A stretch of 64,000 nt of DNA from Sporolactobacillus vineae DSM 21990 = SL153. GTDB taxonomy: Bacteria > Bacillota > Bacilli > Bacillales > Sporolactobacillaceae. Below, in pieces: positions 28,218 to 38,566 of this stretch (position 1 is the stretch's first letter; every line of letters starts with the position of its first letter). The stretch spans positions 124,001 to 188,000 of the forward strand of contig NZ_KB899043.1 in the NCBI RefSeq assembly GCF_000377985.1, in the 5' to 3' direction. Both the position numbers and the translations under genes were made by a program. The notes beneath the pieces were generated by a model. That model saw only the letters and a program-made list of their open reading frames with translations, did no database searches and was not told where the DNA came from.

Positions 28218-29516
28218 TCATCTTTTTTCCGATTCGGCAATCTGCCGGAAGGCATGCTCCGCAGCCTGAATTGTCTTTTCAATATCTTCATCCGAATGTT
28301 TTGTGGATAAAAAGACACCTTCAAACTGAGACGGCGGCAGTGAAACACCTTGCTCGATCATTGCGGCAAAATATTTTCTGAAGTGGTTCAAGTCCGACGA
28401 CTTGGCCCGTTTGAAGTTTGTGACTTTCTGATCGGTGAAGAAGAAACCCATCATCGCCCCGGCCTGGTTCACCGTCAGAGGAATATGGTAGTTGCGGGCA
28501 GCATTCATGTAACCTTCAGCCAGACGGTCCGCTTTTTTCCGGAACTCCGGATAATCCTCCGGGGTCAGCTGCGACAGTGTCATATAGCCTGCCGCCATGG
28601 CCAGCGGATTGCCGGAAAGCGTACCGGCTTGATACACCGGGCCTTCAGGAGCAATCAGCTTCATGATATCCCGGCGGCCGCCGTACGCACCGACCGGAAG
28701 ACCACCGCCGATGACCTTGCCGAGCGTCGTCAGATCGGGTGTCACACCAAAGTAGCCCTGGGCACAGTGATAAGCGACACGGAAGCCGGTCATGACCTCA
28801 TCAAAAATAAACAGCGAACCATAGGCTTTGGTGATCCTGCGCAACGCTTCGAGAAAACCGGGTACAGGCGGTACAACGCCCATATTTCCGGCGACAGGTT
28901 CGACAATAATGCAGGCGATGTCGTGCCCGTACTGACGGAATACATCAGCCACTTTATCAGCATCGTTATAAGGTACCGTCAGTGTATCTTTGGCAAGCTG
29001 TGCCGGAACACCCGGGCTGTCGGGCAGTCCCAGAGTCGCCACACCGGATCCGGCTTTAATAAGAAGCGAATCCGAACTGCCGTGATAACTGCCTTCAAAC
29101 TTCAGAATTTTATCCCGGCCTGTGTAGCCGCGGGCGAGCCGGATCGCGCTCATCGTCGCTTCTGTCCCTGAATTGACAAACCGGACGACATCGACGGACG
29201 GGACACGGTCGACCACAAGTTCGGCAAGCTTTGTTTCGAGTACGTGGGAGGCGCCGAAACTGGTGCCCTTCTCTGCTGTCTCCTTGAGAAATTCGATGAC
29301 CTTTTCATCGGCGTGACCGAGAATCAGCGGTCCCCAGCTCAGCACATAGTCAATAAATTCATTGCCGTCCAGATCATAAATTTTAGAACCCTTCCCATGG
29401 TCCATATAGATCGGGTTCAGGTCGACCGACGGGAAGGCCCGGACCGGACTGCTTACGCCGCCCGGCATCACTTTTTTTGCTTCTGCAAACGCAGCAATTG
29501 ATTTGCTGAAATCCAT
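28218..29516 (-). CDS. hemL: Glutamate-1-semialdehyde 2,1-aminomutase
   Basis: HemL converts glutamate-1-semialdehyde to 5-aminolevulinate in the C5 haem pathway, using PLP. The 432-residue protein has the family start [20 protein letters not shown], the PLP-lysine motif [17 protein letters not shown] and the cofactor segment [12 protein letters not shown] 29516 follows AAGGAG; the upstream open frame has no ribosome site. In B. subtilis hemL ends the hemAXCDBL operon, but here no other hem gene is adjacent and the gene stands alone between terminators. Confidence 0.95.
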   Translation of the reverse strand: MDFSKSIAAFAEAKKVMPGGVSSPVRAFPSVDLNPIYMDHGKGSKIYDLDGNEFIDYVLSWGPLILGHADEKVIEFLKETAEKGTSFGASHVLETKLAELVVDRVPSVDVVRFVNSGTEATMSAIRLARGYTGRDKILKFEGSYHGSSDSLLIKAGSGVATLGLPDSPGVPAQLAKDTLTVPYNDADKVADVFRQYGHDIACIIVEPVAGNMGVVPPVPGFLEALRRITKAYGSLFIFDEVMTGFRVAYHCAQGYFGVTPDLTTLGKVIGGGLPVGAYGGRRDIMKLIAPEGPVYQAGTLSGNPLAMAAGYMTLSQLTPEDYPEFRKKADRLAEGYMNAARNYHIPLTVNQAGAMMGFFFTDQKVTNFKRAKSSDLNHFRKYFAAMIEQGVSLPPSQFEGVFLSTKHSDEDIEKTIQAAEHAFRQIAESEKR

Positions 29517-29605
29517 GTTTCTCCTTCTTCCTGTTGCTCTTTTTGATTTTTCTCTGTTAAACTCGGCGGTTGTTTTTGCTAAGGACGCCGGCTGATTCGG
29601 CACAA

Positions 29606-29640
29606 CCAAAAAAGACGGATACGCAGGTTTCCGTCTTTTC
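29606..29640 (-). terminator. Terminator of ysxC
   Basis: AAGACGGA / TCCGTCTT is followed by six T residues on the minus strand, 36 bases after the ysxC stop. Confidence 0.8.
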
Positions 29641-29675
29641 CCTGTCTGCAAATGACAAAAACTTCCGGCCGGAGA

Positions 29676-30314
29676 TTAATCGGGGTCCGCTGATCCGGAG
29701 ATGTGTTCCACTGCGGATCCTGTGCGCGATACTTTCAGATAAGGCTCAAGCGCCTTCCACGCTTCATCTTTTCCCATCCCGGTGACGGACGAAAACAGAA
29801 TCAGCGGATCGTCAGGGCTCAGTTTGAGATCACGGGCGATGATCTGCCGGTTTTTCTGATATTGGCCCTTCTTTATCTTATCCGCTTTCGTCGCGATGGT
29901 AATCACCGGATGATTGAAGTAAGCCAGGTAGTCATGCATCGTCACATCGTCTTTGGACGGCGGATGCCGCAGATCGACCACATGAACCACCGCACTCAGC
30001 ATCTCACGTTCGGAAAAATACGCCTCCAGCATACGTCCCCAGGCAGCCTTGTCCTGTTTTGAAACTTTCGCATAGCCATACCCCGGTACATCGACAAAAT
30101 AGAACGACCGGTTGATTTTGAAATAATTCAGTTTTTGCGTTTTCCCAGGCTTTTCCGATGTCCGGACAAGATTTCTTCTCCCCAGCATTTTATTGATAAA
30201 CGAAGATTTTCCGACATTGGAGCGTCCGGCCAGAGCGATTTCCGGCAGCCCGTCCTTCGGGTACTGTCCCGGGCCGACTGCACTGATGATATATTCAGCC
30301 TGATTAATTTTCAT
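29676..30314 (-). CDS. ysxC: Ribosome biogenesis GTPase YsxC/EngB
   Basis: YsxC is an essential GTPase needed for late 50S assembly. The 212-residue protein starts [20 protein letters not shown] and has G1 [11 protein letters not shown]3 DVPGYGYA and G4 ATKADK. Two adjacent ATG codons (30317, 30314) follow GGGGAG; the second matches the family. In B. subtilis lonA lies immediately upstream of ysxC; here lonB does. Confidence 0.94.
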   Translation of the reverse strand: MKINQAEYIISAVGPGQYPKDGLPEIALAGRSNVGKSSFINKMLGRRNLVRTSEKPGKTQKLNYFKINRSFYFVDVPGYGYAKVSKQDKAAWGRMLEAYFSEREMLSAVVHVVDLRHPPSKDDVTMHDYLAYFNHPVITIATKADKIKKGQYQKNRQIIARDLKLSPDDPLILFSSVTGMGKDEAWKALEPYLKVSRTGSAVEHISGSADPD

Positions 30315-30427
30315 CATCTGTTCTCCCCGGCGTATCTCGACACCATACGCCATTTTAACCTGCTCATGTAATCACCATTCTATCTTAAGATGCCGCCGGT
30401 GTCTAATGATATACTGCCTCCTTTCAG

Positions 30428-30460
30428 GGAAAAAAAGCAGCCGGTCTGCGCCGGCCGCTG
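30428..30460 (-). terminator. Terminator of lonB
   Basis: AGC-GGCCGG pairs with CCGG-CTGCT and is followed by six T residues on the minus strand, 20 bases past the lonB stop. Confidence 0.78.
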
Positions 30461-30478
30461 ATGAAACAGGTCTCTCTT

Positions 30479-32197
30479 TTACGATCCTTCTTTTCGTTCC
30501 GCCTGCCCGGCCGGGTGTGCGGAAAATGGCCTGTCGGCAAGTGCCGGATAAGCGCTTTGGCTGTTTTCCCGCGGGAACTTTTCTGCCGGCAATAATGCCC
30601 GGTCCAGAACTTCACGGAACGAATCCACCGGGATTATCTCGACCTTTTTCAGCTCTTTCAATGCCTCCTGCATATTCTCGCGGGGAATCATGACCCGGCC
30701 GGCACCGGCTTCCGATGCCGCCGCTACTTTAGCCATGATTCCGCCGACCGGTTTAACCTGCCCGTAGAGCCCAAGTTCTCCGGTAAGTGCCAGATCCGGG
30801 CAGACCGGGCGGCGAAGGATGGCCGAACAAATGGCAACAGCCATCGATATTCCCGCCGACGGACCATCGACGAGCGCCCCGCCGGGAAAATTGACATGGA
30901 GATGGTACCTGTAAGTGGCAAAACCGAGGCTGTTCAGCACCGTCAGCACATTTTCAACCGATCCGCGCGCCATGCTTTTTCGCGTCACCGACCGTCCGGA
31001 GGTACTCATCGTTTCCTCTTCAGCAATACCGGTAATCGTCAGGCTTCCTTCACGGCGCGTCTTTACCGCCACCGCTTCAATTTCAAGCAGCGCCCCCTGA
31101 CCCGGACCATAAACAGCCAGCCCGCTGGCTCTGCCGATCTGCGGTCTCGCCGGAACTCTCCGGACCGGTTTCGGCGTCATCCGGCTGGCCCGGATCACCC
31201 ATTCGATTTCCGCCAGACTGATCTTTCCGGCGTCGCCATGGCGGAAGACGGCCATTCCCGCGGCAATCTGCATCATGTTCACCGCCTCACGACCGTTTTT
31301 CGTATAATCGGAAATCTTTTCGAAACAGACTTCAGGCACCTTCAGATTAAGTTTCTCCGCAGCACGTGCGGCAATTTTTCGGACATCCGCCCGGCTCAGA
31401 TCGTTAAAAAAGATCTCGAGACAGCGCGAACGTATTGCCGGCGGAATCTCTTCCGGGCGCCGGGTCGTCGCTCCGATCAGCCGAAAGTCGGCCGGAAGCC
31501 CTTGCTGGAAAATTTCATGGATATAGGCCGGAATCTGACGGTTTTCTTCGTTATAGTAGGCGCTCTCCAGAAACACTTTACGATCTTCAAGTACCTTCAG
31601 CAATTTGTTCAGCTGAATCGGATGCAGTTCTCCGATTTCATCAATGAAGAGCACGCCTCCATTCGCATGCGTCACGGCACCTTCCTTCGGCTGCGGAATC
31701 CCTGCCTGGCCCATCGAACCGGCCCCCTGGTAAATCGGGTCGTGCACCGATCCGATCAGCGGATCGGCAATACCCCGCTCGTCAAAGCGTGCCGTTGCGC
31801 CGTCAATTTCGACAAACGGAGCATCTTTTCTGAACGGTGAATCAGGATTCTGTTTTGCCTCTTCAAGCACAAGCCGTGCCGCAGCGGTCTTACCGATTCC
31901 CGGTGGTCCGTAGATAATCACATGCTGCGGATTTGTTCCGCAGAGTGCTGCTTTGAGTGCCTGAATCCCTTCTTGCTGGCCAATGACATCCTCCAGTATT
32001 CTCGGACGTATCCGTTCGGAAAGGGGCTCTGTAAGCGACATGCCGCGCATTCTGGCCAGACGATCCAGTTCCTTTTTCGATTCTCTGTCGATCGACACGC
32101 GCTGCACATGCTGACCGCGCAATAAATTCCAGAAATACAAACCAATAATCGCGCCAAAAAAAATCTGAGTAATGATCAGTAGAAACATCCAGCTCAC
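30479..32197 (-). CDS. lonB: LonB-type ATP-dependent serine protease
   Basis: LonB is the sporulation-linked Lon protease of Bacillales, found at the forespore membrane in B. subtilis. The 572-residue protein has an N-terminal hydrophobic segment (about 3-23), an AAA domain (Walker [15 protein letters not shown], Walker [13 protein letters not shown]) and the Lon proteolytic domain with Ser447 (DGPSAGIS) and Lys490 ([10 protein letters not shown]), 43 residues apart as usual. It starts with GTG, or ATG three codons later. lonA, its usual neighbour, is absent from this locus. Confidence 0.94.
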   Translation of the reverse strand: MSWMFLLIITQIFFGAIIGLYFWNLLRGQHVQRVSIDRESKKELDRLARMRGMSLTEPLSERIRPRILEDVIGQQEGIQALKAALCGTNPQHVIIYGPPGIGKTAAARLVLEEAKQNPDSPFRKDAPFVEIDGATARFDERGIADPLIGSVHDPIYQGAGSMGQAGIPQPKEGAVTHANGGVLFIDEIGELHPIQLNKLLKVLEDRKVFLESAYYNEENRQIPAYIHEIFQQGLPADFRLIGATTRRPEEIPPAIRSRCLEIFFNDLSRADVRKIAARAAEKLNLKVPEVCFEKISDYTKNGREAVNMMQIAAGMAVFRHGDAGKISLAEIEWVIRASRMTPKPVRRVPARPQIGRASGLAVYGPGQGALLEIEAVAVKTRREGSLTITGIAEEETMSTSGRSVTRKSMARGSVENVLTVLNSLGFATYRYHLHVNFPGGALVDGPSAGISMAVAICSAILRRPVCPDLALTGELGLYGQVKPVGGIMAKVAAASEAGAGRVMIPRENMQEALKELKKVEIIPVDSFREVLDRALLPAEKFPRENSQSAYPALADRPFSAHPAGQAERKEGS

Positions 32198-32344
32198 CCG
32201 GATTACCTGCCTCTCTGCTGAGATCCGGCGCCGCAGCCTCCGGTCTCCTGTTTACTGGGCAGTATTTCCAAGCGGATCTCGGAATAAACTATACCTGCAA
32301 TGAAATAACATGAGAAAAAAATGAATGTGCTTCCAAAAAATAGA

Positions 32345-32401
32345 TTGACAATTTTATGAACACGGTCCAGAATTTTTAATTGGAAATGATTATCAATATC
32401 A
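32345..32401 (+). promoter_or_regulatory. Promoter with Fur box for the FTR1 remnant
   Basis: TTGACA (32345-32350) and CAGAAT (32368-32373) are 17 bases apart. Downstream, TGATTATCAATATCA (32387-32401) matches the 7-1-7 Fur consensus TGATAATNATTATCA at 12 of 14 defined positions. Iron repression of whatever follows is inferred. Confidence 0.68.
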
Positions 32402-32424
32402 TCATTACTGCAGGAGGTACTTTC

Positions 32425-32786
32425 ATGACCGTCCATTTATACGTTAAACGCTCACGCTGATCGTTGCGGCGCTGAACTTTGTCGCCCAGCGCAAGCTCCC
32501 TTACAAAAAGATGCTGGTGCTCACCGGAATCCTCCTGGGAATGGTCCTGATCGTCATGGTCGGCGAGGAAGTACAGGAGATGCAGCTGGCAGGATGGCTT
32601 GCAACAACGGAGATTGCCCTGCCGATTCCGGACTGGATCGGCCTGTGGTTCGCTATTTTCCCGAATGTGGAAGGCATCACGGCTCAGATTCTTGCTGTGC
32701 TGTTCGTACTGGGTTCCTACTTCGTTGCGCAGTACATGCGTTCCTGGAGACCGCGGAAACAGGCGCAGCTGAACCATGGTATTTAA
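32425..32786 (+). pseudogene. Remnant of an FTR1/EfeU-family iron permease
   Basis: A good ribosome site (GCAGGAGGT) and ATG at 32425 start an 11-codon frame (MTVHLYVKRSR) that ends in TGA. Another frame, open from 32448, encodes TLTLIVAALNFVAQRKLPYK and continues MLVLTGILLGMVLIVMVGEE to the end at 32786. That frame resembles the C-terminal third of FTR1/EfeU permeases (NVEGITAQILAVLFVLGSYF). The N-terminal two thirds, including the REGLE-type iron motifs, are missing. The arrangement fits an internal deletion with loss of frame. An internal ATG at 32511 could start a 91-residue fragment, but no function is expected. Confidence 0.72.
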
Positions 32787-32815
32787 GTAAGTGAAGCCCC
32801 CTGACGATTAACTTA

Positions 32816-32858
32816 AAAAAAGCCTCCGGTGAAGTTATTGCTTCGCCGGAGGCCTTTT
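32816..32858. terminator. Bidirectional terminator between the FTR1 remnant and clpX
   Basis: GCCTCCGG-T-GAAG and CTTC-G-CCGGAGGC form a long stem. Seven T residues follow on the minus strand (for clpX) and CCTTTT follows on the plus strand. Confidence 0.85.
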
Positions 32859-32898
32859 AATACTACATTTTATTTTCTGGTTCTGAAAATCAGGAGCG

Positions 32899-34173
32899 TT
32901 ATGCACTTTCCTTTGGCGTCTCGCCATTTTTGATGACCGTCGTGCCGTCACTCAACTGCAGCGTCGGCTGTTCCTTACCCTCAACGGTTGCCTTGGTAAT
33001 AATGCACTTTTCAATGTCGTCACGGGACGGGATCTCATACATCAGATCGAGCGTCATGCTTTCAATAATGGAACGCAGCCCGCGGGCACCGGTCTTGCGG
33101 GCAATCGCCAGCTTGGCAATGGCACGCAGTGCGTCATCCGTAAATTCCAGCGTGACGTCGTCCAGTTCCATCAGCTTTTTATACTGTTTGATCAGCGCGT
33201 TTTTCGGTTTGGTCAGAATATCCACGAGTGCATCTTCATCAAGCTGCTTCAGGGTCGTAATGACCGGAAGACGGCCGATAAATTCCGGGATCAGGCCGAA
33301 CTTCAGCAAGTCTTCCGGAAGGACATTCTTCAATGCGTTGTCCCGGTCGATTTCCTGAGATTTGATCCCAGCACCGAAACCGATCACCTGCTTGCCGAGC
33401 CGGCGCTTGATAATCTGCTCAATGCCGTCAAATGCACCGCCGCAGATAAACAGAATATTCGTCGTATCAATCTGAATGAATTCCTGATGCGGATGCTTGC
33501 GTCCCCCCTGCGGCGGAACGCTGGCTACCGTGCCTTCAAGAATTTTCAGCAGTGCCTGCTGGACACCTTCACCGGAAACATCACGGGTAATTGACGGGTT
33601 TTCCGATTTACGGGCAATCTTGTCGATTTCATCGATGTAGATAATCCCTTTTTCTGCTTTCTCAACATCGTAGTCTGCCGCCTGAATCAGCTTCAGCAGA
33701 ATGTTTTCCACATCTTCACCGACATATCCGGCTTCGGTCAGCGACGTGGCATCGGCAATGGCAAACGGCACATTCAGAATCCGTGCCAGTGTCTGGGCCA
33801 GCAAAGTTTTCCCGCTGCCTGTCGGCCCGAGCATCATAATGTTGCTCTTGGAGAGCTCGACATCATCCGGTTTCTGCTTGGTATTGATTCTTTTATAGTG
33901 ATTATAAACGGCAACGGACAGATTCTTTTTCGCTTCGTCCTGACCGATCACATAATCGTCAAGAATGGAACAGATTTCCTGAGGTTTCGGAATATCCTTA
34001 AATTCGACTTCTTCATCCGTTCCCAGTTCTTCCTCTACAATCTCTGTACATAATTCAATACATTCGTCGCAAATATAAACACCAGGTCCGGCAACGAGCT
34101 TGCGAACCTGATCCTGGGTTTTTCCGCAGAACGAACATTTAAGCTGTCCTTTTTCTTCGTTAAATTTAAACAT
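32899..34173 (-). CDS. clpX: ClpX unfoldase subunit of ClpXP
   Basis: ClpX recognises and unfolds substrates for ClpP. The 424-residue protein has the N-terminal zinc finger ([10 protein letters not shown] ... [10 protein letters not shown]), Walker [17 protein letters not shown], Walker [13 protein letters not shown], sensor and pore loops, and the IGF-type ClpP loop in [15 protein letters not shown] 34173 with AGGGGTG is the family start. It lies between lonB and tig as in B. subtilis. Confidence 0.97.
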   Translation of the reverse strand: MFKFNEEKGQLKCSFCGKTQDQVRKLVAGPGVYICDECIELCTEIVEEELGTDEEVEFKDIPKPQEICSILDDYVIGQDEAKKNLSVAVYNHYKRINTKQKPDDVELSKSNIMMLGPTGSGKTLLAQTLARILNVPFAIADATSLTEAGYVGEDVENILLKLIQAADYDVEKAEKGIIYIDEIDKIARKSENPSITRDVSGEGVQQALLKILEGTVASVPPQGGRKHPHQEFIQIDTTNILFICGGAFDGIEQIIKRRLGKQVIGFGAGIKSQEIDRDNALKNVLPEDLLKFGLIPEFIGRLPVITTLKQLDEDALVDILTKPKNALIKQYKKLMELDDVTLEFTDDALRAIAKLAIARKTGARGLRSIIESMTLDLMYEIPSRDDIEKCIITKATVEGKEQPTLQLSDGTTVIKNGETPKESA

Positions 34174-34469
34174 GTTTTCACCCCTATTCATTCTATCGTC
34201 CGACACTTTACCGGGCAAGAACGAAGCATTTACTCATTCTCAGGCTGATCGCTGACGCGGACGGTTGCCTCAGTTCTCCATTATCTTTCCCTCAGTCAGA
34301 CAGGAACATGACACTCCTGTTTCCGTGTACGCAAATCAACAGTTACACGCCTGTCTCCATGTTTATGTAGGCATTGTAACATAAAAGAAGTCTGCCGATA
34401 AGCTATATGCCTTACTCCGTACATTTATGTATCACGGGACCGGCCATATCCGTGTCCCTTTAAACACCG
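34174..34469. other. Gene-free stretch upstream of clpX
   Basis: This stretch of about 300 bases holds a TACAAT-like -10 box at 34373-34378 (minus) with a poor -35 and a small hairpin (GACAGGA / TCCTGTT near 34300-34322). I see no open frame with a ribosome site. It is probably the clpX leader. Confidence 0.4.
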
Positions 34470-34505
34470 CAGGCGGACAGGCACTGATCGGTGTCTGCCC
34501 GCCTG
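34470..34505 (-). terminator. Hairpin after tig
   Basis: CAGGCGG-N-CAG-N-CAC pairs with GTG-N-CTG-N-CCGCCTG, a 16-position stem with two mismatches, just beyond the tig stop. The following T run is weak (GTGTTTAAA). Confidence 0.6.
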
Positions 34506-34532
34506 TACGGTTCAGTAGTCTAACACCGAACC

Positions 34533-35888
34533 TTATTTTTTATCGTCGGCAGCTGTTTCTTTCTTTTCAGAATCTGCTTTTTCTGAAGGCTTCTCTGCAG
34601 CTTTCGGCTTGCTGTTATCGACAAGGAAGTCCAGTGCCTTGCGCAGTCTCAGGTCTCCTTCGACCAGCGTGGTGCTGCCAAGCGCCTTTTTCAGCTGATC
34701 CACCTTGATCTTGTAAGAATCAGCCATTTTCTTCAGTTCTTCATTAATCTCGTCTTCCGATACTTCAATGTTCTCCGCATTGGCAACGGCCTCGAGTGTC
34801 AGGTTGGTACGAACGCGTTTCTCCGCATCGTCCTTCATCTGATCACGAAGCGCGCTCTGATCCGTACCGGTCAGCTTGCTGTACGTTTCGAGATTGAGAC
34901 CCTGCTGCTGCAGACGCTGTTCAAATTCTTTAACCATGTTGTCCTGTTCATTGGAAACCATGACTTCAGGAATATTGATTTCTGCATTCGCAGAAGCCTG
35001 CTCAACTACGCTCTCGCGCTTGCTTGATTTGGCGTCGGCTTCCTTATGTTCGATCAGACGGGCCTTGATCTTTTCTTTCAGTGCGTCAAATGTTTCAACA
35101 TCTTCGTCGGTATCCTTGGCAAACTCATCATCGAGTGCCGGAAGCTGCTTCTGCTTGATCTCATGGATCTTAACTTTAAAGGTTGCTTCTTTTCCCTTCA
35201 GGTCTTCCGCATGATAGTCCTTCGGGAAAGTGACGACAACGTCCTTTTCCTCATTGACCTTCAAGCCGATCAGCTGATCCTCAAAGCCCGGAATGAACGA
35301 GCCGGAGCCGATTTCCAGCGAATAGTTGTCGGCTTTACCGCCTTCAAACTGTTTGCCGTCGACATAGCCGTCAAAATCGAGAACAACCGTGTCGCCTTTT
35401 TCAACCTGTCCGTCGTCCTTAACGACCAGTTCGGCATAGCGTTCCTGCAGATGTTTGATTTCGTGATCGACATCGGCATCGGTGACTTCCGTACTCTTTT
35501 CTTCGACTTCAAGCCCCTTATATGCACCGAGTTTTACCTCAGGCTTAACCGTTACGTCGGCCGTCAGCACGAGCTTCTTTCCCTTGCCGATTTCCTTGAC
35601 ATCGACTTTAGGACGATCCACCGGTTCGATGCCTGTCTGATCAATGGCTTCGGAATATGCATCCGGAAGCACAAAGTCAACGGCATCCTCATACAGCGCT
35701 TCTACGCCGAAACGCTGTTCAAACAGAATACGCGGCACACGGCCCTTACGAAATCCAGGTACATTGACCTTTTTGACAACTTTCCTGAAGGCCTTGTCCA
35801 GTGCCGTATTGAAACTGTCGGCATCCACTTCAAAAGTCAGTGTGCCTTCACTGCCTTCTTTCTTTTCCCAGCTTGCTTTTACAGTCAT
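34533..35888 (-). CDS. tig: Trigger factor
   Basis: Trigger factor is the ribosome-bound chaperone and peptidyl-prolyl isomerase. The 451-residue protein has the ribosome-binding domain with GFRKGRVPR (about 44-52), the FKBP-type PPIase domain (about 160-245, [20 protein letters not shown]) and the helical C-domain. It is about 20 residues longer than B. subtilis Tig because of a Lys/Glu-rich tail. GGAGG precedes ATG by 9 bases. Confidence 0.96.
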   Translation of the reverse strand: MTVKASWEKKEGSEGTLTFEVDADSFNTALDKAFRKVVKKVNVPGFRKGRVPRILFEQRFGVEALYEDAVDFVLPDAYSEAIDQTGIEPVDRPKVDVKEIGKGKKLVLTADVTVKPEVKLGAYKGLEVEEKSTEVTDADVDHEIKHLQERYAELVVKDDGQVEKGDTVVLDFDGYVDGKQFEGGKADNYSLEIGSGSFIPGFEDQLIGLKVNEEKDVVVTFPKDYHAEDLKGKEATFKVKIHEIKQKQLPALDDEFAKDTDEDVETFDALKEKIKARLIEHKEADAKSSKRESVVEQASANAEINIPEVMVSNEQDNMVKEFEQRLQQQGLNLETYSKLTGTDQSALRDQMKDDAEKRVRTNLTLEAVANAENIEVSEDEINEELKKMADSYKIKVDQLKKALGSTTLVEGDLRLRKALDFLVDNSKPKAAEKPSEKADSEKKETAADDKK

Positions 35889-36101
35889 TTATGCTTACCT
35901 CCAACATCTATCTTCATACTTTATAGCTGCCGGCTGCTGATAGCAGACTGCTGTGCCCTGCCTTCAGCGACCGGAATGTCTTTCTCACGTACATTAAAAT
36001 AATGCAGCTCTGTTATTATAGCATAAGAATTATACTGAAAAAACCAGTTTGCCTTAAATTGTCGGCATATCAGGCAAATCAGACACGAATCCCGGAAAAA
36101 T

Positions 36102-37124
36102 TCAGCGTATTTCGTCGTCAGTAACGGCAGCAATCTCCCGACAGGCTGCTTCGAACGCGTCGGTGCGGACATCAAAAAGTTCCGGCATGTCTTCTGCCTG
36201 TTCACTCATCTGGCCGGCATGCGCTGCCTGTGCCGAAAACGCTGCCGCCCAGACACTGACCGATGAAGGGACCATTGGTTTCGGATAGACGGTCATCATA
36301 AAGAAGCGCTCCATATCGACTGCCAGGTCGGCCAGCGTCGGGTTCTGTGAATTGAGAACCTGCCGGATCTGCCGTTCCACCCGGTCGGTAAATCCTTTAT
36401 GCAGGAACTCACTGTCGAAGACGACATGATACACTTTGCCAAACTTCCGGACATCAATCTGGCCGGCCAGTTGTTTCTCCCTGACGGCACAAAGCAGCAT
36501 CGTCTTGATTTCCGGATTCTGGCGCTCATCAAGAAGGAAAGCCTCAACCTGAGGCAGATCCCGCTTCGTCAGCCGGTCTCCGACATCATGAATGAGCAGC
36601 AGCTGCTGCTTCGGATCCGCCGCCTCCAGTCTCTTCCAGTCCGCTCTCGAAGCAGTCTGCTCCGGTTCGGCCCGGTTTCCGGTTTCCCGCGATGGTTCGC
36701 GCAGCCGCAGCTCACAGAATTTCTTCATCTGGCGCAGAAATGCCCTGGATTCAGGTGGAAGGCCCTTGCGTCCGCTCGCACGACGAATTTCACTGAGTGC
36801 CTGACGGTAATCTTTTTTCTCGATCAGAATGGTCAGATAGAGACGAAAGACATCATTGTAATAAGGCGTGTTTATTGACAGCAGCTGACGCACCGCCTCC
36901 TCGGCGAGCGAATAGTCCCCTAGTTCCACCGAACAGACTGCCCATCCATACAAACCCTTCATGTTCTCCCTGTCCAGTTCAAGCATTTTTCCAAACAGAG
37001 ACCGGGCTTCCTTATATTTTTTCTCCGTAACCAGCCCCGTTGCCTTGTCCAGCAGCCGCGCCTCCAGATCGGGGAACAAAATGATCTTGTTGCCGGGAAC
37101 CGGCTTTTTTTCTCTTTTTTTCAT
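36102..37124 (-). CDS. ysoA: YsoA-like TPR protein
   Basis: This protein of about 340 residues has tetratricopeptide-like repeats (about 25-125, EARSLFGKMLELDRENMKGL). A helical middle follows, then a C-terminal domain. It sits upstream of tig as does ysoA in B. subtilis. Function is unknown. ATG 37124 is preferred to ATG 37142 because GGGA-rich sequence precedes only the former; the choice is uncertain. Confidence 0.8.
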   Translation of the reverse strand: MKKREKKPVPGNKIILFPDLEARLLDKATGLVTEKKYKEARSLFGKMLELDRENMKGLYGWAVCSVELGDYSLAEEAVRQLLSINTPYYNDVFRLYLTILIEKKDYRQALSEIRRASGRKGLPPESRAFLRQMKKFCELRLREPSRETGNRAEPEQTASRADWKRLEAADPKQQLLLIHDVGDRLTKRDLPQVEAFLLDERQNPEIKTMLLCAVREKQLAGQIDVRKFGKVYHVVFDSEFLHKGFTDRVERQIRQVLNSQNPTLADLAVDMERFFMMTVYPKPMVPSSVSVWAAAFSAQAAHAGQMSEQAEDMPELFDVRTDAFEAACREIAAVTDDEIR

Positions 37125-37279
37125 TTTCCCATTCCCGTCCATGTGTCTTTGTGATTAGAATATCAGTTTCACCCCGCGTTCGCAATGCATCGCCGTATTC
37201 CTCCGTGCCGCAGGTTCTCCGTCTCCTGTTTCCCTGATTGAGCGGACAGAACGCATGTGTTTCCTGTTTTGATGATCAT

Positions 37280-37308
37280 GTGATATCGAACATATATTCG
37301 TGTATAAT
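37280..37308 (+). promoter_or_regulatory. LexA (SOS) box and promoter of uvrX-yolD
   Basis: CGAAC-ATAT-ATTCG (37287-37300) matches the Bacillus LexA box CGAAC-N4-GTTCG at 9 of 10 positions. It lies between a GTGATA -35-like element (37280-37285) and TATAAT (37303-37308), 17 bases apart. The operator therefore sits in the promoter spacer. Confidence 0.82.
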
Positions 37309-37339
37309 AAGATCAGAATAAGCTGAGAGGTGACGGGCG

Positions 37340-38566
37340 ATGAACCGCATGATTTTTCTTGTCGATATGGAAACCTTCTACGCATCCTGTGAGAAGGCGG
37401 ATCATCCGGAATTCAGGGACCGGCCGCTGATTGTTGCCGGCGATCCGGAACAGCGCAGCGGCATCGTGCTGGCCGCCTGCCGCATTGCCAAAAGCCAGGG
37501 TGTATCTACGGCGGAGCCGCTCGGCCGGGCACGAATCAAATGCCCGCAGGCGGTCATTATCCGGCCGCGGATGCAGCATTATATTGACGTGTCCCTGCAG
37601 ATCACCCGGATTCTGGAACACTATACAGATCAGGTGGAACCCTATTCGATCGACGAACAATTTATTGATGTGACCGGGAGCCTGCATTTCTATGCGTCAC
37701 CGGCCGCACTGGCCCGCGCTATCCAGGATGAGATCATGAATACGACACACATCCGCGCCCGGATCGGCATGGGACCGAATAAAGTCCTTGCCAAAATGGC
37801 CTGCGATCATTTTGGTAAAAAAAATATGAGTGGCATCGCCGAACTTAATCAGAAAAACATTGAAAACAAACTCTGGCCGCTGCCGGTCGGTGAATTGTTC
37901 GGTGTGGGCCACCGGATGGAGCAGCATCTGATCGGCATGGGGATCCGAAAAATCGGCCATCTGGCCCACTATCCGCCGGAACAGCTTCGCAGGCGATGGG
38001 GCATCAACGGCGAACTGCTGTGGATGACGGCACATGGAATGGATACTTCTCCGGTTTCCGGCAGTACATTCAGGACGCAGAAAGCAGTCGGCCACCACAT
38101 GACACTGCCCTATGATTTTGCCGATGCGGCCGATATCCGCGGCGTTCTGCTCGAACTGAGCGAAGAAGTCGCCGCCCGGGCACGGGCCAAAAACTATGCC
38201 GGCAGTGTCGTTTCCGTCGGCATATCCGGCAGTTTCGACCGCCACACCGGATTTCAGCGGCAGACAACACTGCCCTTTTGCACCAGCTTCGGTCTGGATA
38301 TCTACCGGGCCGCCGAACGGCTGTTTATGGAGAGCTGGGACCGGCTGCCGGTGCGCAGCGCTTCAGTAGCTCTGACGGCTCTGCAGCCTGCAGACAATTG
38401 TCAGCTCGATCTGTTCGGACGACTGGAAGAAAAGGAGAAACTGAGTGCCGCTGTTGACGCGATCTCACGCAAGTACGGGAAAACAGCCATATTCCGCGGG
38501 CCGCTGCTCCGAACCTCCAGTCAGCTCTGGACGCGGTCCGCCAAGATCGGAGGTCATTTCAAATGA
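37340..38566 (+). CDS. uvrX: Y-family DNA polymerase, UvrX/YqjW type
   Basis: This is a translesion DNA polymerase induced by DNA damage. The 408-residue protein has the catalytic Asp9 in FLVDMETFYASCE and the Asp105-Glu106 pair in PYSIDEQFID. HhH, little-finger domains and a beta-clamp motif QLDLF (355-359) follow. The YSIDEQF form and the YolD partner are typical of the UvrX/YqjW subgroup, often carried on plasmids and prophages. The stop overlaps the yolD start by four bases. A LexA box lies in the promoter. Confidence 0.94.
   Translation: MNRMIFLVDMETFYASCEKADHPEFRDRPLIVAGDPEQRSGIVLAACRIAKSQGVSTAEPLGRARIKCPQAVIIRPRMQHYIDVSLQITRILEHYTDQVEPYSIDEQFIDVTGSLHFYASPAALARAIQDEIMNTTHIRARIGMGPNKVLAKMACDHFGKKNMSGIAELNQKNIENKLWPLPVGELFGVGHRMEQHLIGMGIRKIGHLAHYPPEQLRRRWGINGELLWMTAHGMDTSPVSGSTFRTQKAVGHHMTLPYDFADAADIRGVLLELSEEVAARARAKNYAGSVVSVGISGSFDRHTGFQRQTTLPFCTSFGLDIYRAAERLFMESWDRLPVRSASVALTALQPADNCQLDLFGRLEEKEKLSAAVDAISRKYGKTAIFRGPLLRTSSQLWTRSAKIGGHFK

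Noticed and set aside
32376-32777. Minus-strand ORF of 133 codons over the FTR1 remnant
   Set aside because: The plus strand clearly encodes permease-like helices; the minus frame is its shadow.
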